Source: JAHEEM01 sp036396795
GTDB lineage: Bacteria > Pseudomonadota > Gammaproteobacteria > Steroidobacterales > Rariloculaceae
Assembly (NCBI GenBank): GCA_036396795.1
Contig: DASWKF010000103.1
Span: 13,298-77,297 of the forward strand
Reading direction: 5' to 3'
DNA: 64,000 nucleotides
In this document: in pieces, positions 8,543 to 15,636 of the stretch
How positions within the stretch are numbered: the first letter of the stretch is position 1
How the letters are laid out: the number at the start of each line of letters is the position of its first letter
The notes under the pieces: model-generated
Told to the model about the DNA's origin: nothing
Database searches by the model: none
The model's input: only the letters and a program-made list of their open reading frames with translations
Translations under genes and position numbers: made by a program

Positions 8543-9918
8543 GCGGCGCGCGAACTGTTGCCGGCACGCTGGCTGAGTGGATCACCGCACTCGACCCGGC
8601 TGATATTCCGGACGCGGTGGCTCGCGCCTGCGCCGACACGGTGATCGACACCGTCGGGCTCGGCATCGCCGCGCGCCGCACTGACTACGTCGCGGCGCTA
8701 CGCGCGGCCTGGACCACGCCGGGCGCGTGCACGGCCTGGGGATTCGCCGAGCCTGTGGACGCCGTAAGCGCGGCGATGATCAACGGCACGGCGGCGCACG
8801 GCGAGGACTTCGACAACACCTTCGAAGGATGTCCCGTGCATGCGGGCGCCGTGGCGGTGCCGGCCGTGCTCGCCGTCGCCGAGCAGTTCGCCTTGAGTGG
8901 CCGGCAAGCGCTCAAAGGTTTGGCCGTCGCCAGCGAGCTCATGTGCAGGCTCGGCCTGGTCGCGCAAAAAGGCGTGCATGCGGCCGGCTTCCACCCGACC
9001 GCGGTGCTCGGCGCAATGGCTGCCACCGGAGGTGTCGCGGCCGCGGCGGCGCTGCCTACGGTGGCGACGGCGCGCGCCTTCGGGATTGCAGGCAGCATGG
9101 CCTCGGGAATCATCGAGTATCTGGCCGACGGCTCATGGACGAAGCGCATGCACGCCGGCTGGGCCGCGCATTCGGGCATACACGCCGCGCTCATGGCGAA
9201 GCACGGCTTCACCGGGCCTGGGACCGTGTTCGAAGGCACGCACGGTCTGCTGCACGGCTTCGCGCCGTCGGTCGATGCGGATTTCTCCCTGCTGACCCAC
9301 GATCTGGGCAAGGTCTGGCATACCGAGCGCACCGCGTTCAAGCCGTACGCCTGCGGCACGATGACGCAACCGTTCATCGATTGCGCGCGGCGGCTCGCGC
9401 AGCGCGTCGCTGCGGACGAGATCGAAGCGTTGGTTTGCCGCGTGGGAGAAGGCACCGTGCACCGGCTCTGGGAACCGCTGGCGCTCAAGCAGAAGCCGCC
9501 GAACGCCTATGCGGCCAAGTTCAGCACGCCGTATTGCGTTGCCGTCGGTTTCCTGCGCGACGACGCCGGACTCGCGGAGTTCACGGAGGAGTCCGTTCGC
9601 GATCCCGCGATTCTCGAGCTCGCGAGCCGCGTGCGCTACGAGATCGACCCAAACGACGAATACCCGCGAAACTACACCGGCCGGATTCTCGCGACGCTCA
9701 AGGACGGACGCACGCTCGAGGAGCTTCAGCCGCACCTGCGCGGCGGCAGCCGCGACCCGCTCACGCGCGAGGAGCTCCTGAAGAAATGCGCCGCGAATAT
9801 CGCCTACGGCAGGCTCGATCCCGCGCTTGCCACGGCGATTGCCGATTTCGGCGACGGCTTGCGAAGCTCCAACGCCGCGGTGTCTCTGTTACAGCTGGTT
9901 GGGCGGGCCGACCAATAG
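8539..9918 (+). CDS. MmgE/PrpD family protein (2-methylcitrate dehydratase-like)
   Basis: A 459-residue protein of the MmgE/PrpD family, which includes 2-methylcitrate dehydratase, cis-aconitate decarboxylase and iminodisuccinate epimerase. Visible family segments are DTVGLGIAARR near residue 40, NGTAAHGEDFDNTF near 80 (the His and Asp pair of the active site), GFHPTAVLGAMAATGGVAAAAAL near 155, and KPYACGTMTQPFIDCARRL near 270. I placed the start at the GTG overlapping the tctA stop (GTGA), which gives the normal family N-terminus; the frame upstream is a shadow of tctA. Coupling to a TTT transporter suggests it acts on a di- or tricarboxylate or a related hydroxy acid brought in by that system. 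Substrate unproven. Confidence 0.88.
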   Translation: MSGARTVAGTLAEWITALDPADIPDAVARACADTVIDTVGLGIAARRTDYVAALRAAWTTPGACTAWGFAEPVDAVSAAMINGTAAHGEDFDNTFEGCPVHAGAVAVPAVLAVAEQFALSGRQALKGLAVASELMCRLGLVAQKGVHAAGFHPTAVLGAMAATGGVAAAAALPTVATARAFGIAGSMASGIIEYLADGSWTKRMHAGWAAHSGIHAALMAKHGFTGPGTVFEGTHGLLHGFAPSVDADFSLLTHDLGKVWHTERTAFKPYACGTMTQPFIDCARRLAQRVAADEIEALVCRVGEGTVHRLWEPLALKQKPPNAYAAKFSTPYCVAVGFLRDDAGLAEFTEESVRDPAILELASRVRYEIDPNDEYPRNYTGRILATLKDGRTLEELQPHLRGGSRDPLTREELLKKCAANIAYGRLDPALATAIADFGDGLRSSNAAVSLLQLVGRADQ

Positions 9919-9964
9919 CCCGTCAGCGCCTTGCCGGCTGAAACATGCCAGCCACGTGCAGGCC

Positions 9965-9996
9965 CGGGCGGAGCACGCTGGGTGCGGCCCCGCCCG
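9965..9996. terminator. Candidate bidirectional hairpin between convergent genes
   Basis: A seven-base perfect stem, CGGGCGG at 9965-9971 pairing with CCGCCCG at 9990-9996, encloses an 18-base loop. It lies in the 120-base gap where the rightward PrpD-like gene and the leftward beta-propeller gene converge. There is no U-run on either side, so this is a weak terminator candidate rather than a clear intrinsic one. Confidence 0.3.
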
Positions 9997-10039
9997 TACA
10001 GTGCCGCACTCGCTCACGCGCCGAGCGAGCTGCCGTTCT

Positions 10040-11323
10040 CTACCAGACGCTCGGCCACGGTTTACCAACCATAAACTCAGGATTGGCACCGGCACGGGGG
10101 CTGAACTTCTGAATTCGGCCGTTGTTTACCGAGGCTGTGTAAAAGTTTCCTTCGTTGTCGGTCGACATGCCGTGCACGCCCCACATCCCGCCGGGGTATT
10201 CGCCCCAGCTGCCCCAGGAATAGAGGTAATGCCCCTGGAGATCGTAACCTACGATCTTGTGGGTACCCTGGTCGGCTGCCCAGAGCTTCTGATCGCTGGT
10301 GACGATGAAGCTATGAATGTCGTGCGGCTGCCCGCGTCGGCCCTTCCAGAAGCTCCACTCGTGCAGATAATTGCCGTCTTCGTCGAAGACCTGCACGCGG
10401 CCGTTATCGCGATCGTTGACGAAAACGCGCCGCGTCGTCGGATCGACGGCGATACCGTGAACGTTGTTCCAGTATCCCGGGCGGGTTTCCTGGCCCGCTC
10501 CCCGGCCCTTCTGACCCCACTGCGCCAGGATATTGCCGTCCATGTCGTACTTGATGACGCGGGTGTTGTCGTAGCCGTCGGCCAGATAAAACGTGTTCTC
10601 GTCCATGAAGACGAGAAAGGTCGGGCGGCGGAAGTGGTTGTCGTCCTCACCCGGCTCTCCCGGGGTGCCGAACATCTGCACCAGCTCGGAGCCATCGTTG
10701 GTGAACTTGGCCATGAAATGCCCGTCGGCATCGACGATCCAGACATGCTTCTCGGGATCGTAGGGACTGATCTCCACGTCGTGAGGCCGATACCAGAGGT
10801 GATCCCATTGCGTCCACTCTTCGACGATGTTGCCCTCGCGGTCGATAACGAGCACGCAATGCTCCCAGCGCCAGTCGATGCCGGGTCTGCCGTTGCCCGG
10901 CTCGTCAATCTGATCACCGTTCGGGATGGCTCCGCCCGCTTGCCGCAGCGGCAGCCTGAAGTTCGGGTAGTGATAACCAGGCCCGAGCTGCGGCAGCCAG
11001 ATCGTCTCCGGCCGCTCCTGGGGGAACTCGACCAGCTCACCTTTCTGCACGAGGAATACGCGGTCCGGACTTTCGGCGAATACGTCCATCGTGACCGACC
11101 AGGTCCAGCCTTCGTGCCCCGGCAGGCTTTCCGACATCGGCTTCGGCCAGTTCGGGACGATTTCGTAGGGGCCGAACGTGTCCTGCCCGCCTACCTGCCC
11201 CGGGATCGCGGCGAACCCGGCGCCCGGCAGCGGTTGCTCCTGCGCGCCGACTCGGCTGCCGAGCAGCACGAATACTAGAAGACCGGCACAGGCCGCCGCG
11301 ATTGTAAGAATACGTTTGTTCAT
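10040..11323 (-). CDS. Secreted NHL-repeat six-bladed beta-propeller, paralogue 1
   Basis: A 427-residue protein, starting at an ATG with AGGGGA six bases upstream. A signal peptide (ILTIAAACAGLLVFVLLGSRVGAQ) is followed by the conserved header GAGFAAIPGQVGGQD and WPKPMSESLPGHEGWTW, then NHL repeats such as 'GNIVEEWTQWDHLWYRPHDVEISP', 'NTRVIKYDMDGNILAQWG' and 'VFDEDGNYLHEWSFW', ending in GKPWPSVW. Automated pipelines often call such proteins peptidyl-alpha-hydroxyglycine alpha-amidating lyase, because that enzyme's catalytic domain is also a six-bladed NHL propeller, but the activity is unproven. Two close paralogues lie at 21300-22571 and 50536-51798. It is probably periplasmic or outer-surface; its place beside transport and catabolic genes hints at binding or modifying a substrate. 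Confidence 0.85.
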   Translation of the reverse strand: MNKRILTIAAACAGLLVFVLLGSRVGAQEQPLPGAGFAAIPGQVGGQDTFGPYEIVPNWPKPMSESLPGHEGWTWSVTMDVFAESPDRVFLVQKGELVEFPQERPETIWLPQLGPGYHYPNFRLPLRQAGGAIPNGDQIDEPGNGRPGIDWRWEHCVLVIDREGNIVEEWTQWDHLWYRPHDVEISPYDPEKHVWIVDADGHFMAKFTNDGSELVQMFGTPGEPGEDDNHFRRPTFLVFMDENTFYLADGYDNTRVIKYDMDGNILAQWGQKGRGAGQETRPGYWNNVHGIAVDPTTRRVFVNDRDNGRVQVFDEDGNYLHEWSFWKGRRGQPHDIHSFIVTSDQKLWAADQGTHKIVGYDLQGHYLYSWGSWGEYPGGMWGVHGMSTDNEGNFYTASVNNGRIQKFSPRAGANPEFMVGKPWPSVW

Positions 11324-11393
11324 TGTCGTCCCCTCTGAAGTTCTCAACCTGCAAATGTCCGCTTCCAAGAGCGGTCGCCGCACTAGCGTAATG

Positions 11394-11858
11394 TTACCTA
11401 GGAGGTCCGGGGCTCGTCATACTGAATATCATGACCTCGTCATCGCCAGCGCGACCCTGTGCCTCATAGATCCAGCCAGTGCGCTCATAGAAATCCCCGG
11501 CGGCACTGATACCCATATACACGATCGACTCGCCCAGTGACGCTGCGGCACGGACTGCTACGGAGATTAGTTGGGTTGCCACGCCTTGATGACGCCGTTC
11601 TGGAATCACGTACAGGCCGCCCACCCATGGTGATAGATGACGATGGGAATGCACCGACTCCGACAGCAGCGAGGCCGTCCCAATGGGGCTGGCCTGTTCT
11701 AGGGCGACGAAAGACATCGGAATCGTATCGCGAACACTGAACTGGCGGAGCCGTTCGGCTGAATCGTAGTTCGCTGACGTTTCCGGCCATTCGCGATGGA
11801 ACCAGCCCGCGAGCTCTGGAATCAGCTCCGGATGGTCGGCTAAGAGGGCAATGTCCAT
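11394..11858 (-). CDS. GNAT family N-acetyltransferase
   Basis: A 154-residue protein with the GNAT core: beta4 'GGLYVIPERRHQGVATQLISVAVRAAASLG' carries the acetyl-CoA pyrophosphate loop R-x-x-G-x-A (residues about 92-97, RHQGVA), followed by SIVYMGISAAGDFYERTGW, the usual alpha4/beta6 end. The N-terminal 'DHPELIPELAGWFHREW' pattern resembles aminoglycoside or small-molecule acetyltransferases of the RimI superfamily. A TTG start four codons upstream is possible. Codon use and GC are lower than in the flanking catabolic genes, which together with the other genes to 15.5 kb suggests an acquired cassette. Substrate unknown. Confidence 0.8.
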   Translation of the reverse strand: MDIALLADHPELIPELAGWFHREWPETSANYDSAERLRQFSVRDTIPMSFVALEQASPIGTASLLSESVHSHRHLSPWVGGLYVIPERRHQGVATQLISVAVRAAASLGESIVYMGISAAGDFYERTGWIYEAQGRAGDDEVMIFSMTSPGPPR

Positions 11859-11866
11859 TCCATATC

Positions 11867-12043
11867 TCAAACAATGATCTGCTGCGAGGGGTACCGGGAA
11901 ATCGCTTCTGCGTCTAGCTGCGGCGGAATAGCGATATCCGCCGGCCTAAGTTTCCCTTCGTTTCCCATGAAATAGGCAGTCCATCCGCCAGCCGCCGTCT
12001 CCACCATAAGTCGGCGCCCGAATACATTGAATATCAGTCGCAT
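11867..12043 (-). CDS. Small conserved-type protein, C-terminus probably lost
   Basis: A 58-codon ORF, too short for most ORF lists: it begins MRLIFNVFGRR, has the centre WTAYFMGNEGKLRPADIAIPPQLD and ends YPSQQIIV. From memory the pattern 'NVFGK...W..FY.GNEGK.R...DI.IPP' belongs to a widespread family of about 65-75-residue proteins of unknown function that normally continue with a YLADLxHEWATP-type tail. Here that tail is missing, but a two-base shift would read YLAADHCLRY, so the gene looks frameshifted or fused into the start of the acetyltransferase directly downstream. The ribosome site is weak. Likely a decaying small gene; the family link is recalled, not searched. Confidence 0.5.
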   Translation of the reverse strand: MRLIFNVFGRRLMVETAAGGWTAYFMGNEGKLRPADIAIPPQLDAEAISRYPSQQIIV

Positions 12044-12078
12044 CGTTTCGCTCGTGGCGCGCTAAGGGCATTCTCCCA

Positions 12079-12108
12079 CTTCCGCTTTCGGCCAAAATCT
12101 GCCGCCCC
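12079..12108. repeat. 30-bp direct repeat, copy A (3' side of serine hydrolase)
   Basis: This copy and the one at 13657-13686 match at 26 of 30 bases in the same orientation; the shared core is TTTTCGGCC/CTTTCGGCC with CTGCCGC downstream. The two copies lie just outside the two ends of the serine hydrolase gene. A weaker relative (CCTTTGGCCGATAGCTGAC) lies at about 14722-14740, after the second acetyltransferase. I do not see integron attC core sites. Confidence 0.6.
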
Positions 12109-12139
12109 TCAATCGCCTCTGATCTCGAACATTTATCGG

Positions 12140-13624
12140 CTAGCGTATCGGTAGTCTGGCATAGAGATAATTGCCCAGATCGATCGCGGAAGGCGGGCTC
12201 AGATTCGATAGGACGACAGTCACGTAGCCAGACTTCGGATAGATCTTCAGGTCGCCATTCATGCCCGGCGCAGCGCCATTGTGCCCGACCCATCCGGCTC
12301 CATCAGCGCCTCGAAAATCAGGTAGACCATAACCATAGCGGCCCCAACCAGTCTCTACTACCCCGGTCGTCATCAAATCAGTGTGACGCGCATCGAGGAG
12401 CTTGTGTCCCAACAACGCCCGCGCAAATCTGAATAGATCACGGACAGTTGAGTAACCACCTCCCGCCGAGGTTCCTCGAAAAGGCAGCGTGTCCGAGTTC
12501 GGCTGCCAATCATCACTGCCTGGCGGTCTCATATATCCTACGGACTGATCGGCAACGTCACGGTTCTCGGGCTCCGAGCCGCTGGCCGTCATGCCGGCAG
12601 GCTCGTAGATATGCTCGTCCACGTAATCGTAATAACTTTGGCCGCTTACACGTTCGATAACGATGCCGAGAAGGATGTAGCCGTAATTGCTATACTTCCA
12701 TTCTGTGCCAGGCTCGAACTCTAGACCTCGCTCTCCGAGGAGCGTCATGTAGTCATCAAGCGTCCGAAGCTCGTCCTTCACGGCTTGATATTCAGGACCG
12801 AAGAAATCTCCCGTGCCGCCCGTGTGGGTAAGCAAGTGATGGATCGTGACCTTCGCAGCGAGCTCCTCATTCGGGTAGTCAGCAACGTAGGTCGCCAATG
12901 AGGCCATGAGTTCGACTCTTCCGGCTTGCACTAGCTGGAGTACTGATGCTGCCGTAAACATCTTATTCATCGAACCGATCCGAAATCGAGTGTCGACCGT
13001 GTTTGGAGTTCCTCTGTCGTGATCTGCCGGCCCATAGGCACGTTCAAACAGTACTTCCTCGTTCCGGGCTACCAAGACAGCTCCCGAGAAACGATCGCTG
13101 GCAACTTTTCTCTCAGCTTCGGCGTGAAGCCCAGCTATCGCCTCCGCCTCGGTCATTCGAGGGATCACGAAAGAGTCCGGGCGCGCAGTTCTCTGCAAGG
13201 AAGCACGCACAAATGTGTGAGGGCTTTCTGGCTCGACCTCGAAGTCGAGTCGCCAAAAGTCATCGGACTCGCGTGCTTCCAGCAGACCAACGAATCTTGT
13301 GAGAGTGGTCTCTTCGATCACCCGAAGGTCAAAGCCCCCCGTGCCGAAGCTAAGCGTAGCGGCCGCCTCCGGGTTACGCATGGCAGCCGGCAGGTTCGAA
13401 GTCTGGAATTCGGTGATCTGCGCTAGATCTCCGCTGTTTATCGCGGCGATCCAGGCCCGAAATTGCAGACTGGCCGGGCCGTCAGTCAGCTCGGAAGATA
13501 TTTGAGCTAACGCCTGGCCAAGTATGAGAACGGTCAGGGCAGCCGCCTGTACCGAGCGGCCCCCGATCCTTCTCATATCGCGTACAGACGCCGAAACGTC
13601 TGCTCTTGGGAATACACTTGGCAT
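12140..13624 (-). CDS. Serine hydrolase, beta-lactamase class C / PBP4* family
   Basis: A 494-residue exported hydrolase. The catalytic set of the class C beta-lactamase/D,D-peptidase fold is complete: S-M-N-K near residues 218-221, Y-S-N near 311-313 and H-N-G near 448-450, standing in for the K-T-G triad. In front of the hydrolase domain (from about residue 155) is an approximately 100-residue NTF2-like segment (FRAWIAAINSGDLAQI...), an arrangement seen in esterase/lactamase-like proteins. I chose the ATG with GAGG nine bases upstream; starting at 13576 would give a more typical signal peptide (VQAAALTVLILGQALAQ follows it). It may cleave esters, D-amino acid peptides or lactams; resistance cannot be inferred. 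Flanked by 30-bp repeats. Confidence 0.85.
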   Translation of the reverse strand: MPSVFPRADVSASVRDMRRIGGRSVQAAALTVLILGQALAQISSELTDGPASLQFRAWIAAINSGDLAQITEFQTSNLPAAMRNPEAAATLSFGTGGFDLRVIEETTLTRFVGLLEARESDDFWRLDFEVEPESPHTFVRASLQRTARPDSFVIPRMTEAEAIAGLHAEAERKVASDRFSGAVLVARNEEVLFERAYGPADHDRGTPNTVDTRFRIGSMNKMFTAASVLQLVQAGRVELMASLATYVADYPNEELAAKVTIHHLLTHTGGTGDFFGPEYQAVKDELRTLDDYMTLLGERGLEFEPGTEWKYSNYGYILLGIVIERVSGQSYYDYVDEHIYEPAGMTASGSEPENRDVADQSVGYMRPPGSDDWQPNSDTLPFRGTSAGGGYSTVRDLFRFARALLGHKLLDARHTDLMTTGVVETGWGRYGYGLPDFRGADGAGWVGHNGAAPGMNGDLKIYPKSGYVTVVLSNLSPPSAIDLGNYLYARLPIR

Positions 13625-13656
13625 CAACCAGTCCTCATGATTGCATGACAGCTGCC

Positions 13657-13686
13657 CTTCCGTTTTCGGCCAGAAACTGCCGCTCC
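13657..13686. repeat. 30-bp direct repeat, copy B (5' side of serine hydrolase)
   Basis: This is the partner of the copy at 12079-12108 (26 of 30 identical, same orientation). It lies about 33 bases upstream of the hydrolase start, in an intergenic stretch of about 190 bases before the next, divergent gene. The four differences are C/T, A/G, T/A and C/T substitutions with no indel, which suggests dispersal of a short element rather than chance. Confidence 0.6.
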
Positions 13687-13875
13687 AAAGTTACGAGTAC
13701 CATCTTAAAGTAATTTTTTCGTGCTCCTAAGTCTAGCTAGAAACCACTTGAATGTTATTCTCAACCGTGGGAACGTCTGTAACTGTCCGAAAACGGATAT
13801 CATCAAACGATTGACGGCTCCTGCGTGGACAGGAGAACTTCGAGCCCTGAAAATGCCCTACGCTCGCCGAGACCC

Positions 13876-14694
13876 ATGATCGAAGTAAATCCGCAGCCAA
13901 GCGCTACAGTCTTCCTTGACCGGGCGGAGACCTGGCTCCAAGAGAATGAGCCTACCCATCGTGCCATACTTTCCGTAGCCCGCCTGTTGCAGGGCGAGAG
14001 CCACTTCGAACCGCCGTTCTATCTAGCCACCGTTAAGGCCGATGATCGTGTGTGTGGATGTGCTCTGCGTGCCGCGCCGGATGGCCTTTATCTTACGGAT
14101 CTGCCGCAAGAGGCGATGTCCACCATCATTGAGCAATTGCGGGGGCTATATTCGACGCTACCGGAGGTTACCGGACCAGAACCCATCGCGACCGCATTTG
14201 CCGAGCGATGGAATTCACGAGAGTGGAGGCTACATATCAGATGCCTGTGCTATCGGGTAAAGTCCGTCGTCGAACCTTCGCATCGCGCCAAAGGCTCGCT
14301 TCGCAAGGGGCTTGCGAGCGATCTTTCTCTACTTCATGAATGGGCGCCGGAATATGCCCGCGAAAGCGACGCAAGGCTCGATATGCAGTTGTTTTTCGAA
14401 CGGATGATAAAACGAGGGCTGCTATATCTGTGGGACGACAATGGTGCCCGATGTGTTGTGACAACCTCAAAGCTGACGCCAAACGGCGCGGAGATCTCTT
14501 CCGTGTACACGCCGCCGCGCTTCAGACGCAAAGGATACGCAACTGCCGCGGTCGCGGCCGCGAGCCGATGCGTCTTGGACTCGGGGAGGAAGTACTGCAT
14601 GATTGCCGCCGATGAACGTGCTTCGGAGACGAATCGGCTTTACCGAAATATCGGCTACGAGCAGGTGGGTGAGCTCGTAGTCATCCATCTCTGA
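13876..14694 (+). CDS. GNAT family N-acetyltransferase (two-domain)
   Basis: A 272-residue protein. The C-terminal half is a canonical GNAT domain: EISSVYTPPRFRRKGYATAAVAAASRCVLDSG contains the R-R-K-G-Y-A acetyl-CoA loop near residue 218, and NRLYRNIGYEQVGELVVI is the usual end. The N-terminal 130 residues (ILSVARLLQGESHFEPPFYLATV, then a short beta-strand region) resemble the degenerate first GNAT lobe of DUF4081/tandem-GNAT proteins. An upstream ATG at 13825 is in frame, but the methionine at 13876 matches the usual IEVNPQPSA-like beginning. Transcribed away from the serine hydrolase. Substrate unknown; part of the patch with less G+C. Confidence 0.8.
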   Translation: MIEVNPQPSATVFLDRAETWLQENEPTHRAILSVARLLQGESHFEPPFYLATVKADDRVCGCALRAAPDGLYLTDLPQEAMSTIIEQLRGLYSTLPEVTGPEPIATAFAERWNSREWRLHIRCLCYRVKSVVEPSHRAKGSLRKGLASDLSLLHEWAPEYARESDARLDMQLFFERMIKRGLLYLWDDNGARCVVTTSKLTPNGAEISSVYTPPRFRRKGYATAAVAAASRCVLDSGRKYCMIAADERASETNRLYRNIGYEQVGELVVIHL

Positions 14695-14793
14695 AGATTC
14701 TGTGCTCGGGCGAAGGCCCGCCTTTGGCCGATAGCTGACTCGCGAGGAATTTAAGAATCCGGGCGAGGCTAGGAACTCAGGGAGTAGCTTTTC

Positions 14794-15036
14794 ATGGCGG
14801 GGCGGGAAACACGCTTCGAAGACACTTGCCAGATTACAGGAATCAAGAATGACGTCTCTGTAGTCGGCGAGATCCTTACGTTTCGGGAAAGGGGCCTCAT
14901 CATCGCGACGATTGCGCGTTCGGCGAAGGTTACGCTTCGCTGGAATGACCGGGTCCAACTCTATGTCGGTTCCTTGGGCGGCGTGGAGTTTCAGTCGCCG
15001 GGGCCGAAATCGCATACATACCGAACGCGAAGATAG
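14794..15036 (+). CDS. Small conserved hypothetical protein
   Basis: An 80-residue protein with AGGGAG ten bases before its ATG. The sequence MAGRETRFEDTCQITGIK starts a predicted all-beta fold: two strands up to 'VVGEILTFRERGLIIATI', then 'AKVTLRWNDRVQLYVGSLGGVEFQSPGPK'. I recall closely similar short proteins annotated only as hypothetical in several proteobacteria, but cannot name a domain; the hydrophobic/charged alternation is PilZ-like in feel without the RxxxR motif. It sits between an acetyltransferase and the YaiI gene, transcribed with both. Real gene likely on ribosome site and composition; function unknown. Confidence 0.6.
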   Translation: MAGRETRFEDTCQITGIKNDVSVVGEILTFRERGLIIATIARSAKVTLRWNDRVQLYVGSLGGVEFQSPGPKSHTYRTRR

Positions 15037-15107
15037 CTGCATTTCGACTGTCCGCAGCTGAAAAAGCAGATGTTTGTTGATCACGATGTTTCGACGGGGT
15101 GACGCGG

Positions 15108-15554
15108 ATGGAGATTTGGGTGGACGCCGACGCATGCCCTGTGGTGGTCAAGGAGATATTGTTTAGAGCGGCACGGCGTACCGGCATTCAGCTGACGCTC
15201 GTTGCCAACCAATCCATGCATGCCCCGAAGTCTCCATCGATTCGAACGATTCAGGTCCCTTCGGGCTTTGATGCCGCAGACAACGAGATAGCAAAAAGAT
15301 GCAGGGCTGGAGATCTCGTAATAACAAGCGATATCCCTCTGGCAGCGGCAGTAATCGACAAGGGAGGCTACGCGCTCAGCCCTCGTGGTGAGATGTATTC
15401 GGCGGACGACATCAAGGCACGTCTGACCATGCGGGATTTTATGGATACCCTGCGTGCGAGCGGCATACATACCGGCGGCCCGCCCGCATTGAGCCGGAGC
15501 GATAGGCAGCTTTTCGCGAGCCATCTGGATGCCTTGCTGGCGAAGTGCTCCTGA
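15108..15554 (+). CDS. YaiI/YqxD family protein (UPF0178)
   Basis: A 148-residue protein matching the UPF0178 family over its full length: N-terminal MEIWVDADACPVVVKEIL, then LVANQSMHAP, VPSGFDAADNEIA, GDLVITSDIPLAAAVIDKG and the C-terminal FMDTLRASGIHTGGPPALSRSDRQLF. The acidic residues in VDADACP, DAADNEI and TSDIPL form a PIN/NYN-like nuclease pocket, so a metal-dependent RNase or phosphatase role is plausible but untested. I chose the ATG at 15108, which has GGGG eight bases ahead and gives the standard family start; a GTG lies three codons upstream. It converges on the molybdenum hydroxylase operon. Confidence 0.88.
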   Translation: MEIWVDADACPVVVKEILFRAARRTGIQLTLVANQSMHAPKSPSIRTIQVPSGFDAADNEIAKRCRAGDLVITSDIPLAAAVIDKGGYALSPRGEMYSADDIKARLTMRDFMDTLRASGIHTGGPPALSRSDRQLFASHLDALLAKCS

Positions 15555-15636
15555 ATGACCACTCCTGGCCAAACGCGCACGGGTACCCGCCGGAACGGCT
15601 CTTCGAGTCGGTGAACGCTTGCTGAGATCGGCAGCG

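Noticed and set aside
11946..12293. Minus-strand frame overlapping the serine hydrolase end
   Set aside because: No ribosome site; overlaps the real hydrolase and the small gene in another frame.
12079..13686. Possible integron array around the serine hydrolase
   Set aside because: The 30-bp repeats do not show the attC core pattern (RYYYAAC/GTTRRRY) and no integrase gene is in the window; kept only as a direct-repeat finding.
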